From the NCBI RefSeq assembly GCF_003947455.1, contig NZ_QHJH01000025.1:1-64000 (forward strand): 64,000 bases of DNA, read 5' to 3'. The notes beneath the pieces are model-generated. The model was not told the origin of the DNA, made no database searches, and saw only the letters and a list, made by a program, of their open reading frames with translations. Both the position numbers and the translations under genes were made by a program. Shown here in pieces: positions 8,829-15,874 of this stretch (the stretch's first letter is position 1; each line of letters starts with the position of its first letter). The DNA comes from Streptomyces sp. WAC 04229. GTDB lineage: Bacteria > Actinomycetota > Actinomycetes > Streptomycetales > Streptomycetaceae.

Positions 8829-9455
8829 TCAGCCGGCCTTCCGGACCGGCGCCTGATGGGCGGCGTCGTACGCCTCCAGGACCGCCTTGCGGACCATGCC
8901 CGCCTCGGCGACCTGGTGGCCGTTGGCGCGCGCCCACGTCCTGACTGCGGCGAGCTCCTCCCGAGTGCGACCGCTGCCCAGGCCCGAGCGGATCGGGGTG
9001 GGCGCGGTGGCGGCCGCCGTGGTGGTGCGGGTGCCGGCCTTCACCGTGCGCAGTTCCTCCTGCGCCTTCTCCAGTTCGGCGCGGGCCTTGGCGACCTTCG
9101 CTTCGGCCTCGCGCTGCGCGGCCTCGCTGTCGCGGCGGTCGGTCAGCTCGGAGAGGTCTGCGGTGATACGGGCGGCGCGGCTGCGGACCGAGGCGGCCGG
9201 GTGCGCGGCCGCCCAGTCGAGCAGTTCCTGGATCTCGTTGGAGACGGCGAGCGGCACGACCGGGACGTCGATGGCCGGGGCGTCGGCGGCCGGACGGGGC
9301 AGTCCGAGGACCTGGTTGGCGATGAGGTCGCTGAGTTCGGTCTCGCTCAGGCCGGTGGCCTCGCGGATGGCCTGCTCGGTGTCGCCGTTGTTGTGCATGG
9401 AGATCGCCATGGCCTCGTGCGCGGACAGGGCCGGGGCGGCGGGGGTGTACGTCAT
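8829..9455 (-). CDS. Lsr2-type DNA-binding domain protein with coiled coil
   Basis: The 208-residue protein has a long charged helix around residues 100-140 (RDSEAAQREAEAKVAKARAE) and a C-terminal segment EELAAVRTWARANGHQVAE...VLEAYDAAH. The latter matches the Lsr2 C-terminal domain, which binds AT-rich DNA through a small hook. The normal Lsr2 dimerisation N-domain is absent and replaced by an unrelated region. It may silence or bridge AT-rich sites on the plasmid such as the tap/tpg and iteron regions. Confidence 0.78.
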   Translation of the reverse strand: MTYTPAAPALSAHEAMAISMHNNGDTEQAIREATGLSETELSDLIANQVLGLPRPAADAPAIDVPVVPLAVSNEIQELLDWAAAHPAASVRSRAARITADLSELTDRRDSEAAQREAEAKVAKARAELEKAQEELRTVKAGTRTTTAAATAPTPIRSGLGSGRTREELAAVRTWARANGHQVAEAGMVRKAVLEAYDAAHQAPVRKAG

Positions 9456-9672
9456 GGTGGGTGCGTCTCCGGGTTTCCGGGATGAGGGGGAGCAGGGCGG
9501 TGAGGGTGTCGGTGTCGGTGGGCAGCCCGAGGACGTCCAGGAGCAGCGCCATGTCGTCCTTGTCGCGGGAGCTGCGGGCGGTGACCCGGGCTGCGGCGGC
9601 GAGCTGCTGCGCCGGGTTCGGATCCAGGGGCAGCGCTTCGGCCTCGAGGGCTTCGGTCCAGTCGGTGAACAT
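9452..9672 (-). CDS. Short hypothetical ORF between WhiB and Lsr2-like genes
   Basis: The ATG at 9672 overlaps the WhiB stop (TGATG). It encodes MFTDWTEALEAEALPLDP and a plausible helical stretch to DTLTALLPLIPE. In this frame the ORF then runs on inside the Lsr2-like gene as Arg/His-rich sequence. In the adjacent frame a stop lies at 9452-9454, overlapping the Lsr2-like ATG, as expected for a coupled operon. A one-base shift near 9480 is therefore suspected and the true C-terminus is uncertain. Confidence 0.5.
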
Positions 9673-10232
9673 CACGCGGCCTTGCCGCTGGCGACCAGCT
9701 CCAGCACGCGCCGGTTGGACGCGGCCTGTGCGGGGGTGATCGGTTCCTTCCAGCGGTTGTACGGCGCGGGCCGGGTGGGGATGGACTCCAGCTCGAGGCG
9801 GGCGAGGGCCTGTTCGCGGGCGGTCGGCGGCACGGCACGCGGCGCGCGCTGCCGCTCACGGCGGCGGCGGTCCTGTTCGGCGACCACGCCAACCCAGTCG
9901 TCCCCGAGCCGCGCCACGAGCTGCTTGCGCAGCTGCTTGCGGTCGCGGGCGGTGGTCGCCGCCCACACCCCCTTCTTCGTCAGGTCGGCGTTGGCGAGCG
10001 CCCACTTCAGGCAGCCCGTAACGATCGGGCAGCCGGAGCAGGCGTGCTTGGCCTGGATGAACGCCTTCTCCCGGGCCCGGGGGTCTTCGTCGGTGTTGTG
10101 GATGTCCTCGATGGCGAACAGGCCGGGTTCCGTGCGGCAGCTCAGGGCCTGGTCGGTGTGAGGGAAGGGGATCCGGTCGTCGGCGAGGACGATGTCCGGC
10201 AACTTGGCGATGCCGGTGCGGTTGCCGCTCAT
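9672..10232 (-). CDS. WhiB-like iron-sulfur regulator
   Basis: The 186-residue protein has the four cysteines of the Wbl family at 32, 65, 68 and 74 (C...C-x2-C-x5-C) and the turn GVWAAT at about 88-93, followed by a basic helix. It should bind a 4Fe-4S cluster and, by analogy, contact sigma factor and DNA. It is longer than typical Wbl proteins because of a basic C-terminal extension of about 80 residues. The ATG at 10232 overlaps the ASCH gene stop (ATGA). Confidence 0.9.
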   Translation of the reverse strand: MSGNRTGIAKLPDIVLADDRIPFPHTDQALSCRTEPGLFAIEDIHNTDEDPRAREKAFIQAKHACSGCPIVTGCLKWALANADLTKKGVWAATTARDRKQLRKQLVARLGDDWVGVVAEQDRRRRERQRAPRAVPPTAREQALARLELESIPTRPAPYNRWKEPITPAQAASNRRVLELVASGKAA

Positions 10233-10687
10233 GAGGTGCCCTCCGAAGCGAGGTCGGGGAGTTGGAGGAGCACCTGGTCCACGAGGTCCTGCGTCGGGCG
10301 CCACGGCCCGAGCTGGCCGTTCAGCCACGGGATAGGAAGCGCGAGCTCCTGGACTTCGGAGAGGACCAGGTGGAATGCGTCGGGCTGCGCCCAGCGGGAG
10401 CGCGGGGGGGAGCCGGCGGCGTCCTGGTGGCAGTCGGTGAGGCGGGCTACGCCGATGACGGCCCGGGTGTGCAGGGCGCGGCCGCGGATCGCAGTGGCGA
10501 CCAGCGGATCGCGCATCGGGGCCCGCTCGGTGGCCTGCCCGGCGTGCAGCAGCAGCCAGCCGCGCCAGGACCAGAGGGCCGGCCTGTTCTCCACGTCCTT
10601 CCCGGCGAGGATGCAGGTCGTCCAGGGCTGGCGGATCGTGATGCCCCGGATCCAGGTGCCCGGGTCGACGGTGGTGGTCTCGCTCAT
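10229..10687 (-). CDS. ASCH-domain protein
   Basis: The 152-residue protein contains ITIRQPWTTCILAGKDVENR and WSWRGWLLLHAGQ near the N-terminus. This is the characteristic start of the ASCH (PUA-like) fold, which binds RNA or modified nucleobases. Similar genes occur widely in actinophages and plasmids. It overlaps both neighbours by four bases. The ligand is not predictable. Confidence 0.85.
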   Translation of the reverse strand: MSETTTVDPGTWIRGITIRQPWTTCILAGKDVENRPALWSWRGWLLLHAGQATERAPMRDPLVATAIRGRALHTRAVIGVARLTDCHQDAAGSPPRSRWAQPDAFHLVLSEVQELALPIPWLNGQLGPWRPTQDLVDQVLLQLPDLASEGTS

Positions 10688-11382
10688 GCCGCCCGCCCCA
10701 GCGTGTGGGTGCCCGGCCGTCCGGCGCGGCGCCCGTTGATGGAGGGCACCGTGGCGTGCTGCGGTCCGGCGAGGACCGCGCGGCCGGTGTGCTTGCCCGC
10801 GTACATCGCGGCGTCGGCGGCCCGCTGGAGTACGGACAGGTCCGTCGTGCCGAGGACGTCGGGGGAAGCGGCGCCGACCGACGCGGCAACGTGGACCAGG
10901 GCGCCGCCGTCGATCTCCACGGGCTGCGCGAGCAACTGCACGAGCTGGGCGAGACGGAGTTCGCGGCGGGCCGGTGCGATCCGGACCGTGACGGCGAACT
11001 CGTCCCCTCCGAGTCGGCCGACCACGCCGCGGCTTCCCGCCCAGGCGGTGAGGCGCTGCGCGGTGGCGGCCAGGACGCGGTCGCCGGCGGCGTGGCCGCC
11101 GCGGCCGTCGTTGATCTCCTTGAAGTGGTCCAGGTCCACGAAGACCACCAGGGAGCTGTCGCCGTACCGGTCGATGATCTGGCGGGCCCGGGTGGTGTAG
11201 CCGTCGCGTCCGAGCAGTCCGGTGAGCGGGTCACGGCGGTCGGAGAGCTCGCGGCGGGCGACGGCGAGCTTGCGGTGGAGGCTGACGGCGTGGACGGTCC
11301 AGCCAGTCAGTGGCACGGCGAGTGTGGTGATGAACAGGGCGCGTTGCCCGATCGGGGCCTGTACGCGCGCGGTGGAGGCCAT
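10684..11382 (-). CDS. GGDEF diguanylate cyclase, membrane-anchored
   Basis: The 232-residue protein has a hydrophobic segment at about residues 14-33 and a GGDEF domain from about 50: DPLTGLLGRDG, FVDLDHFKEIND and the intact active-site loop RLGGDEFAV (GGDEF at 125-129). It should make cyclic di-GMP, which in Streptomyces controls development through BldD. I see no RxxD inhibitory site five residues before GGDEF, so product inhibition may be absent. It leads the coupled ASCH-WhiB-Lsr2-like operon. Confidence 0.9.
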   Translation of the reverse strand: MASTARVQAPIGQRALFITTLAVPLTGWTVHAVSLHRKLAVARRELSDRRDPLTGLLGRDGYTTRARQIIDRYGDSSLVVFVDLDHFKEINDGRGGHAAGDRVLAATAQRLTAWAGSRGVVGRLGGDEFAVTVRIAPARRELRLAQLVQLLAQPVEIDGGALVHVAASVGAASPDVLGTTDLSVLQRAADAAMYAGKHTGRAVLAGPQHATVPSINGRRAGRPGTHTLGRAA

Positions 11383-11471
11383 ACTGGTTGCTCCCTCTCG
11401 TCATGTACGGGATGGGTGGCCCGGGGCGGCCGACTGGTTTTGCGGCCTTTGGCGGCCGTCCCGGGGCGGAC

Positions 11472-11774
11472 CTACAGCTCGAAGGGCTGGGGGCTGAGCC
11501 AGCTGTAGGGGTCGTGCCAGGGGCCGGCCTGCGCGGCGTGCCAGTCGAGCGCCCAGTCGGGCCGAAGCCCCCGCGCTCCCCAGCCCCCGGCCTGCTTGCC
11601 GGGAACCTCGTGTCCGGCCTGTTGCGCGGCGAGCGCCGCGTCGTACACGTCGTGGGCGATGCGCAGGGCCTCGCTCTTGGACGACGCTTCGCCGGTGAAG
11701 ACGTGTACGCCTTTCAGCTGGCGGTTGGTGGTGTGGTGTATCGGGACGTCAACCTCGAAGTACCGAAGCGGCAT
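11472..11774 (-). CDS. Hypothetical protein, 100 aa
   Basis: The ATG at 11774 begins MPLRYFEVDVPIHHTTNRQL. The N-terminal half looks like a small alpha/beta unit and the C-terminus ends in aromatic/proline-rich SWLSPQPFEL. It has no recognised family. It lies between two other short minus-strand genes. Confidence 0.65.
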   Translation of the reverse strand: MPLRYFEVDVPIHHTTNRQLKGVHVFTGEASSKSEALRIAHDVYDAALAAQQAGHEVPGKQAGGWGARGLRPDWALDWHAAQAGPWHDPYSWLSPQPFEL

Positions 11775-11815
11775 GACGGCCCATCTCCCTCCATTTGCTG
11801 GTTGTGACCCGGCGC

Positions 11816-12199
11816 TCAGTGGCCGGGCGGCGTGTGGGCGGCGGTGATGCGGGCGGTGTCCGCGAGGAGCACGGTCAGCTCGTGGCCGTGGCCGACGGCG
11901 TCCTCTAGGCGCTCGATGAGCTCCGGGGGCAGGCCGCGGTTGCGGGCGCCGGTCAGGACGCCCTTCAGGTAGAGGACGTCGGCCAGGACGCGGCCGCGGA
12001 CGTCCAGGACGCAGGGCTGCACGGTGAGGACGTCGGTGTTCTTGGCGGTCGCCAGGGCCGCGTGGTCGGCGGCCTGGGTGTACGCGGTCTCGGTCTGCTC
12101 GGTGAGCAGCGCGTCGACCTGTGTGGTGTCGCCGTAGGCGTGGCGCCAGCCGAAGCGGGCGGCGGCGGCTTCCATGAGGGAGCGGCGGGCGAGGGGCAC
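11816..12199 (-). CDS. Hypothetical helical protein, 127 aa
   Basis: The GTG at 12199 has a perfect GGAGG four to five bases upstream, which decides the start over the longer frame. The protein (MPLARRSLMEAAAARFG...) is predicted largely helical, without motifs. A strong terminator lies immediately upstream at 12255-12298. Confidence 0.68.
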   Translation of the reverse strand: MPLARRSLMEAAAARFGWRHAYGDTTQVDALLTEQTETAYTQAADHAALATAKNTDVLTVQPCVLDVRGRVLADVLYLKGVLTGARNRGLPPELIERLEDAVGHGHELTVLLADTARITAAHTPPGH

Positions 12200-12254
12200 G
12201 GTGACCTCCGGGGAGGGCCGGTCGTCCGGTCTCGGCTGACCGGACGGACACCGC

Positions 12255-12298
12255 ACGGCCCCGCCGGCGCCCGCTCGGGGGCGGTGCGGCGGGGCCGT
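12255..12298. terminator. Hairpin, 12-bp arms
   Basis: ACGGCCCCGCCG at 12255-12266 pairs with 12287-12298. It separates two minus-strand gene groups. Confidence 0.75.
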
Positions 12299-12313
12299 AC
12301 GGAGAGCGTCCGG

Positions 12314-12388
12314 TCAGCGCTGGGGGCGGCGCAGGATCGTGAACTGGGTGCCGGTGCCCGTGCTGTAGGTACGGCGGTTAGCGATCAC
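12314..12388 (-). CDS. Possible 24-aa ORF
   Basis: A GTG at 12388 overlaps the preceding stop as GTGA and the short frame ends just before the terminator. The peptide is MIANRRTYSTGTGTQFTILR plus four residues. Coupling and position favour expression, but the length makes it uncertain. Confidence 0.35.
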   Translation of the reverse strand: MIANRRTYSTGTGTQFTILRRPQR

Positions 12389-12681
12389 AGGCCCTCGCGG
12401 GTCCCCCGGGACCAGCGGGTGTAGTCGATCGCGCTGGACACGTAACTCGTGTTCATCGTGCTTCCGGCGTTGTCGATGCGGTCTCGCAGCTCTTCCAGGT
12501 GCCAGTCCGCCCACGCGAGCCGGTCAAGAAGCCATCGCGCGTCTTCCGGCGTGAGCCGATCCGGGCGGGCTTGAAGCTCGGCAATCCGGGCTCGCTGTTC
12601 GGAGACGTAGTTGTCACCCTCCGGCGTCATCGCGACTGCGTCGGCGGTGTGTCGGATGCTCTCGGGCTTGGGTTCGGTCAT
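12385..12681 (-). CDS. Hypothetical protein, 98 aa
   Basis: The ATG at 12681 has AAGGAG upstream and overlaps the previous stop (ATGA). The protein (MTEPKPESIRHTADAV...) is charged and helical, with LTPEDARWLLDRLAWADWHL in the middle. It has no known family. Confidence 0.7.
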   Translation of the reverse strand: MTEPKPESIRHTADAVAMTPEGDNYVSEQRARIAELQARPDRLTPEDARWLLDRLAWADWHLEELRDRIDNAGSTMNTSYVSSAIDYTRWSRGTREGL

Positions 12682-13028
12682 GCGGATTCTCCTTGGGGGT
12701 GAAGGCCGCGGGCAGCCCATAGCACGCGCAGCCCGGCGTTGTCGGTGATCAGGGCAGCGGCTTCGTGCAGGGGGCAGGAGGCGTCGCCGTCGCGGTCGGG
12801 CTCGATCTGCTCGGCACGGCGCGCGGCGGTGGTGAGCAGCTGCGCCAGGGCCGCGAGGAAGCCGCCGGGCGGGTCGGTGTCTTCGATGAGCTCGCGCAGG
12901 ATCGCGGCGAGCTCCTCCTGGTCGACGTCGTCGGCGCTGAGGTCGTCTTCGATCTGCTGGAGTGCCAGCGATGCGATCCCGGCCGCGGCGCGGACGCGTT
13001 CGAGGCGCGTACGGCGCTGGCCGGTCAC
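12678..13028 (-). CDS. Hypothetical protein, 116 aa
   Basis: The GTG at 13028 overlaps the stop of the DUF3307-like gene (GTGA). The product is acidic and helical (DDLSADDVDQEELAAILREL) with a C-terminal segment of LHEAAALITDNAGLRVLWAA. Its function is unknown. Confidence 0.68.
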   Translation of the reverse strand: MTGQRRTRLERVRAAAGIASLALQQIEDDLSADDVDQEELAAILRELIEDTDPPGGFLAALAQLLTTAARRAEQIEPDRDGDASCPLHEAAALITDNAGLRVLWAARGLHPQGESA

Positions 13029-13531
13029 CGGGTGGTGGCCTTGGCCGTGGCGATGAGCGCGGCGACGGTCTCCCAGCCGTGGTGCCAGGAGTTGTCGAGG
13101 TGGAAGGCGCCGTTCATGCCGAAGTCGGCCAGCGTGTAGAAGTTGGTGTTGCCGGTCTTGTCGGCGAGCTTCTCCAGGACGCCGTGGCCGGGCACGCGGC
13201 GGTCCGCGATGTAGTGCGTGCCGAAGGACAGGGCGAGCGCGGCCGCGGCCGCGCCGGAGTGGACCCGGATGCCCAGCGCGCGGGCCCCGAGTCCGACGGC
13301 AACCGCCTGGGTGGCGGTGTAGGTGAGGCAGTGGTGCAGGCACGCCTTGCGGCCGTCGGCGGTGCCGTGGGTGGTCTTCTCCTTGGTGGCCGGGTTCTCG
13401 TAGGTCACCGGGGCGTCGTCGGAGGCGCCCTTCACGCGGGCGCAGAAGTCGTTCTGTACCCAGAAGTCGCCGACCGCGCTGGCGGCGCGGGTCAGTCCGA
13501 GGAGGGCGGCGAAGACGGCGGGACGATGCAT
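13025..13531 (-). CDS. DUF3307-like membrane protein
   Basis: The 168-residue protein shows the spaced pattern of DUF3307 proteins: GDFWVQNDFC near the N-terminus, HHCLTYTATQAVAV, a hydrophobic stretch ending FGTHYIADRR, and NGAFHLDNSWHHGW before a final helix. Several segments could span the membrane. The biochemical role of the family is not established. ATG at 13531 with AGGAG upstream. Confidence 0.7.
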   Translation of the reverse strand: MHRPAVFAALLGLTRAASAVGDFWVQNDFCARVKGASDDAPVTYENPATKEKTTHGTADGRKACLHHCLTYTATQAVAVGLGARALGIRVHSGAAAAALALSFGTHYIADRRVPGHGVLEKLADKTGNTNFYTLADFGMNGAFHLDNSWHHGWETVAALIATAKATTR

Positions 13532-13609
13532 GCTGGAGGTCTCCTGATCTCGAAGAGGGTGAGGGAGCGGGGTGGCCGGCCCTTTGCCGATGCACGGCCA
13601 CGCCGCGGT

Positions 13610-13638
13610 CCGGCCCCGGCCGCACTGGCCGGGGTCGG
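13610..13638. terminator. Hairpin, 12-bp arms
   Basis: CCGGCCCCGGCC pairs with GGCCGGGGTCGG with one mismatch and a 5-base loop. It follows the 41-aa gene at 13644 on the minus strand. Confidence 0.7.
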
Positions 13639-13643
13639 GTCGG

Positions 13644-13769
13644 TCAGAACGAAGGCTCGTTGTCCGGCCAGGTCGGGATGGGCCCGAACCGGACGCGCAG
13701 CACGCGCCGGTCCGACCAATCGCCCGCGCGGACAGCGGTGGTCATGGGCGGGAAGTCCTGTCGGCTCAT
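13644..13769 (-). CDS. Small hypothetical protein, 41 aa
   Basis: The ATG at 13769 overlaps the stop of the RRQRL gene (ATGA), and the gene ends just before a hairpin. The peptide begins MSRQDFPPMTTAVRAGDWSD and carries a basic centre. Coupling and a clean end before a terminator make it likely real. Confidence 0.6.
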   Translation of the reverse strand: MSRQDFPPMTTAVRAGDWSDRRVLRVRFGPIPTWPDNEPSF

Positions 13770-14191
13770 GCGGCCAGCAGGTGCCTCGCCGGGGGAGCGG
13801 TGTAGGAGGCGGGGTCGGCGGGCGTGCCGTCGAAGCACTCCAGGCAGGACCCCAAGGTCTTGATCGGAATGCAGTGGAAGTAGCGCCGGCGGCAGGTTCC
13901 GCATGTCTGGCGGGCTGCCATCGCTTTGTCGAGCGCGGCTTCCTTCGCGAGGGTCATCGGGAGCTTCGGCTTCGCCAGGTCGATCCTGTACAGCCACGCC
14001 CACCGCTTCCCGCCGCGGCATTCGAGCCGGGCGACCGGCTCCTGGCCGCCCGGGCGCAGTCCCATCTGGCGCAGCTGACGGCGGGTCGCGAGGTTCTCGC
14101 GCCCGGCCTGCCTCCACCGGAAGACCGGTAGAGATCCGTCGCCGGGGTCGTACGGGTCGACGTCCACCACGTCCTGGTCCTGGCCGGCCAT
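13766..14191 (-). CDS. RRQRL-motif zinc-binding protein
   Basis: The protein has ATRRQLRQMGLRPGGQEP, then ARLECRGGKRWAWLYR, and near the C-terminus two cysteine pairs (CGTCRRRYFHC and CLEC). This matches the actinobacterial RRQRL-motif zinc-binding family found on conjugative elements. I use the ATG at 14191, which has GGAG upstream. A longer TTG-started frame to 14314 would put the start inside its own Shine-Dalgarno sequence and adds only Pro/Ala repeats. The function is unknown. Confidence 0.78.
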   Translation of the reverse strand: MAGQDQDVVDVDPYDPGDGSLPVFRWRQAGRENLATRRQLRQMGLRPGGQEPVARLECRGGKRWAWLYRIDLAKPKLPMTLAKEAALDKAMAARQTCGTCRRRYFHCIPIKTLGSCLECFDGTPADPASYTAPPARHLLAA

Positions 14192-14388
14192 CACCTGCTC
14201 CAGGTACCGGGCAGCCGGCGCTGGGGCTGCGGGTAGCGGGGGCCGGGACGCTGCGGGCGGGGCCGGCCGATCCGGCGGCGCGGGCGGGGGATGAGCACGA
14301 GTGATCTCCTCCAATCGTCGGTGGGCAGCGCTGCACCCCGTCGACGTGGTGCTGGTGTCGGCGGGGTGCAGCGGGTGGTGCGGCTGGG

Positions 14389-14628
14389 TTATGCGGCGAG
14401 GCCGTGGGCCGTGCGCGTGGGGTGCTCACCGGGCGTGGCCGGCGCGGGCGTGGTGTGGCCCGGCCGGGGTGTGTCCGGCTGCTGCTGGGGGGCGCCGTGC
14501 AGGTGGGTGCCGATCAGGTAGCCGATCAGCAGTCCGGTGACGCCGAAGACCTTGTGGCGGTTGGCTTTCCACCAGGTCGGAGCCGGGGGCTCGGTGAGCA
14601 CTCCTATGACGGTCGGGGCTTTCGCCAA
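14389..14628 (-). CDS. Small single-pass membrane protein, 79 aa
   Basis: A TTG at 14628 preceded by AAGGAG starts MAKAPTVIGVLTEPP. One hydrophobic stretch (VFGVTGLLIGYLIGTHL) follows a basic KANRHK, so the N-terminus is probably cytoplasmic. The C-terminal 35 residues are Pro/Thr-rich. It could be a transfer or spread companion of the TraB-like protein, but this is inference from position only. Confidence 0.65.
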   Translation of the reverse strand: MAKAPTVIGVLTEPPAPTWWKANRHKVFGVTGLLIGYLIGTHLHGAPQQQPDTPRPGHTTPAPATPGEHPTRTAHGLAA

Positions 14629-14741
14629 GACGGGGTCTCCTTCTCTCGTGGGCGGGGACGGGTGTTGGTGTGCCGTGGGCCTGTCGCGTGGGGGAGGAGT
14701 GCGTCACGCTGGGAGCCGGATGACAGGGAGATGGGGGTGTG

Positions 14742-14960
14742 ATGGGCCTGTTCCGCAGTGATCCGCCCGTCGTGGACTTCGAGGCGGTCATCGATACCGA
14801 CGGCGTCACGTGGCAGGCGTTCACGGACGAGGACGGGGTGCTGGTCATCGACACCGACGCGGACGTCGAGGTGTTCGTGAACCGGGCGATCGTCGGCGGG
14901 TTCGTGTATCCGGCGTGGGTCGACGACTACGGACGCCTGGTCATCGAGCTGGACGGCTGA
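14742..14960 (+). CDS. Small acidic hypothetical protein, 72 aa
   Basis: This is the only convincing plus-strand gene in a 20-kb minus-strand block. The product starts MGLFRSDPPVVDFEAVIDTD, is strongly acidic and strand-rich. The GTG-ATG pair at 14739-14744 follows a weak GGGAG. It has no family recognised. Confidence 0.6.
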   Translation: MGLFRSDPPVVDFEAVIDTDGVTWQAFTDEDGVLVIDTDADVEVFVNRAIVGGFVYPAWVDDYGRLVIELDG

Positions 14961-14981
14961 CCGGCCAGCAGGGTCGCGCGT

Positions 14982-15554
14982 TCACAGGTCTTTCGCCGCA
15001 GCCGTCGCCGCCGCTTGGTCCAGCATCCGCAAGGGGATGCGGCCAGATCCGTGGGCGTCGTTGAAACTGGGCACGGAGTCGACGTGGGCGCCGAAGCGGC
15101 GGCGGATGGTGTCCAGGACCACGGATGCGGCGTCGGCCTCCAAGGCGCGGTCTCCGCCTGCTTCGTTGCGGATGGCTCCGAGCAGGCAGACCGATCCGGA
15201 TTCGTCGCGCAGTGCGCCCGCGCACCAGCCGTCGGCTTCCATCCGGGCGCGGGCCCGCTCCAGGAGAGCGGCCACCGGCGTGTCCGGCTGCGTGGTGCTG
15301 TGCTGCTGCGCCGGCGGCTGGAGCGTGGGCGTGAGCGGGACGGTGATGATGTCGGCGAGGTCGACGGGCTCGGTGTCGATGTGGGCGGTGTTGACCTCGT
15401 AGGCGACGGCGGCTTCGTCCAGCCGCAGGGACATGGCCGCTGCGACAGCGGTGAGCCGGTCCTCGAGGCTGAGACCGTCCTCAGCGGCGGCGGGGTGTGC
15501 TGCCGGGGGCGGCTGGAGAGCCTGGGCGGCTGGCACGGTGTGCAGTGCGGCCAT
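14982..15554 (-). CDS. DUF6197-like protein
   Basis: The C-terminal half has the spaced motif DGWCAGALRDESGSVCLLGA followed by a conserved-looking FNDAHG. It resembles DUF6197 proteins, which occur in actinomycete mobile elements. The N-terminal half is Ala/Pro-rich and not conserved-looking. The function is unknown. Confidence 0.7.
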   Translation of the reverse strand: MAALHTVPAAQALQPPPAAHPAAAEDGLSLEDRLTAVAAAMSLRLDEAAVAYEVNTAHIDTEPVDLADIITVPLTPTLQPPAQQHSTTQPDTPVAALLERARARMEADGWCAGALRDESGSVCLLGAIRNEAGGDRALEADAASVVLDTIRRRFGAHVDSVPSFNDAHGSGRIPLRMLDQAAATAAAKDL

Positions 15555-15568
15555 GAGGGGAGCTCCCG

Positions 15569-15757
15569 TCAGTTCAGCGACAGCAGGCCGGCCACGGCGT
15601 GCAGGGCGCGGGTGAGGGCGGGGGCCATGCCGGTGGTGGCGAGGCAGAACCCGAACGTGGTGCAGGCGAGGGCAGAGCCGAAGCCGACGGTGCGCTGGCG
15701 CAGCAGGACGGTTACGACGACGGCCAGGACCAGCACGGCGGACACGGAGACGATCAC
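15569..15757 (-). CDS. Small membrane protein, 62 aa
   Basis: Two hydrophobic segments (VSVSAVLVLAVVVTVLL and LACTTFGFCLATTG) span most of the protein. It lies between the DUF6197-like gene and the translocase gene, the usual place for small spread (Spd)-type proteins in Streptomyces plasmids, but sequence alone does not prove that role. Confidence 0.68.
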   Translation of the reverse strand: MIVSVSAVLVLAVVVTVLLRQRTVGFGSALACTTFGFCLATTGMAPALTRALHAVAGLLSLN

Positions 15758-15874
15758 AGGGGGATTCCTTCCATGTGAGGGGGCGCAGGGGTGTAGCCCG
15801 GACGGATGCCGGGAGGTGGGTGCCGGAGCCCTCGGCAGCGGCGGCCGGGGGCTCCGGCAGACAGCGGGGGCCGG

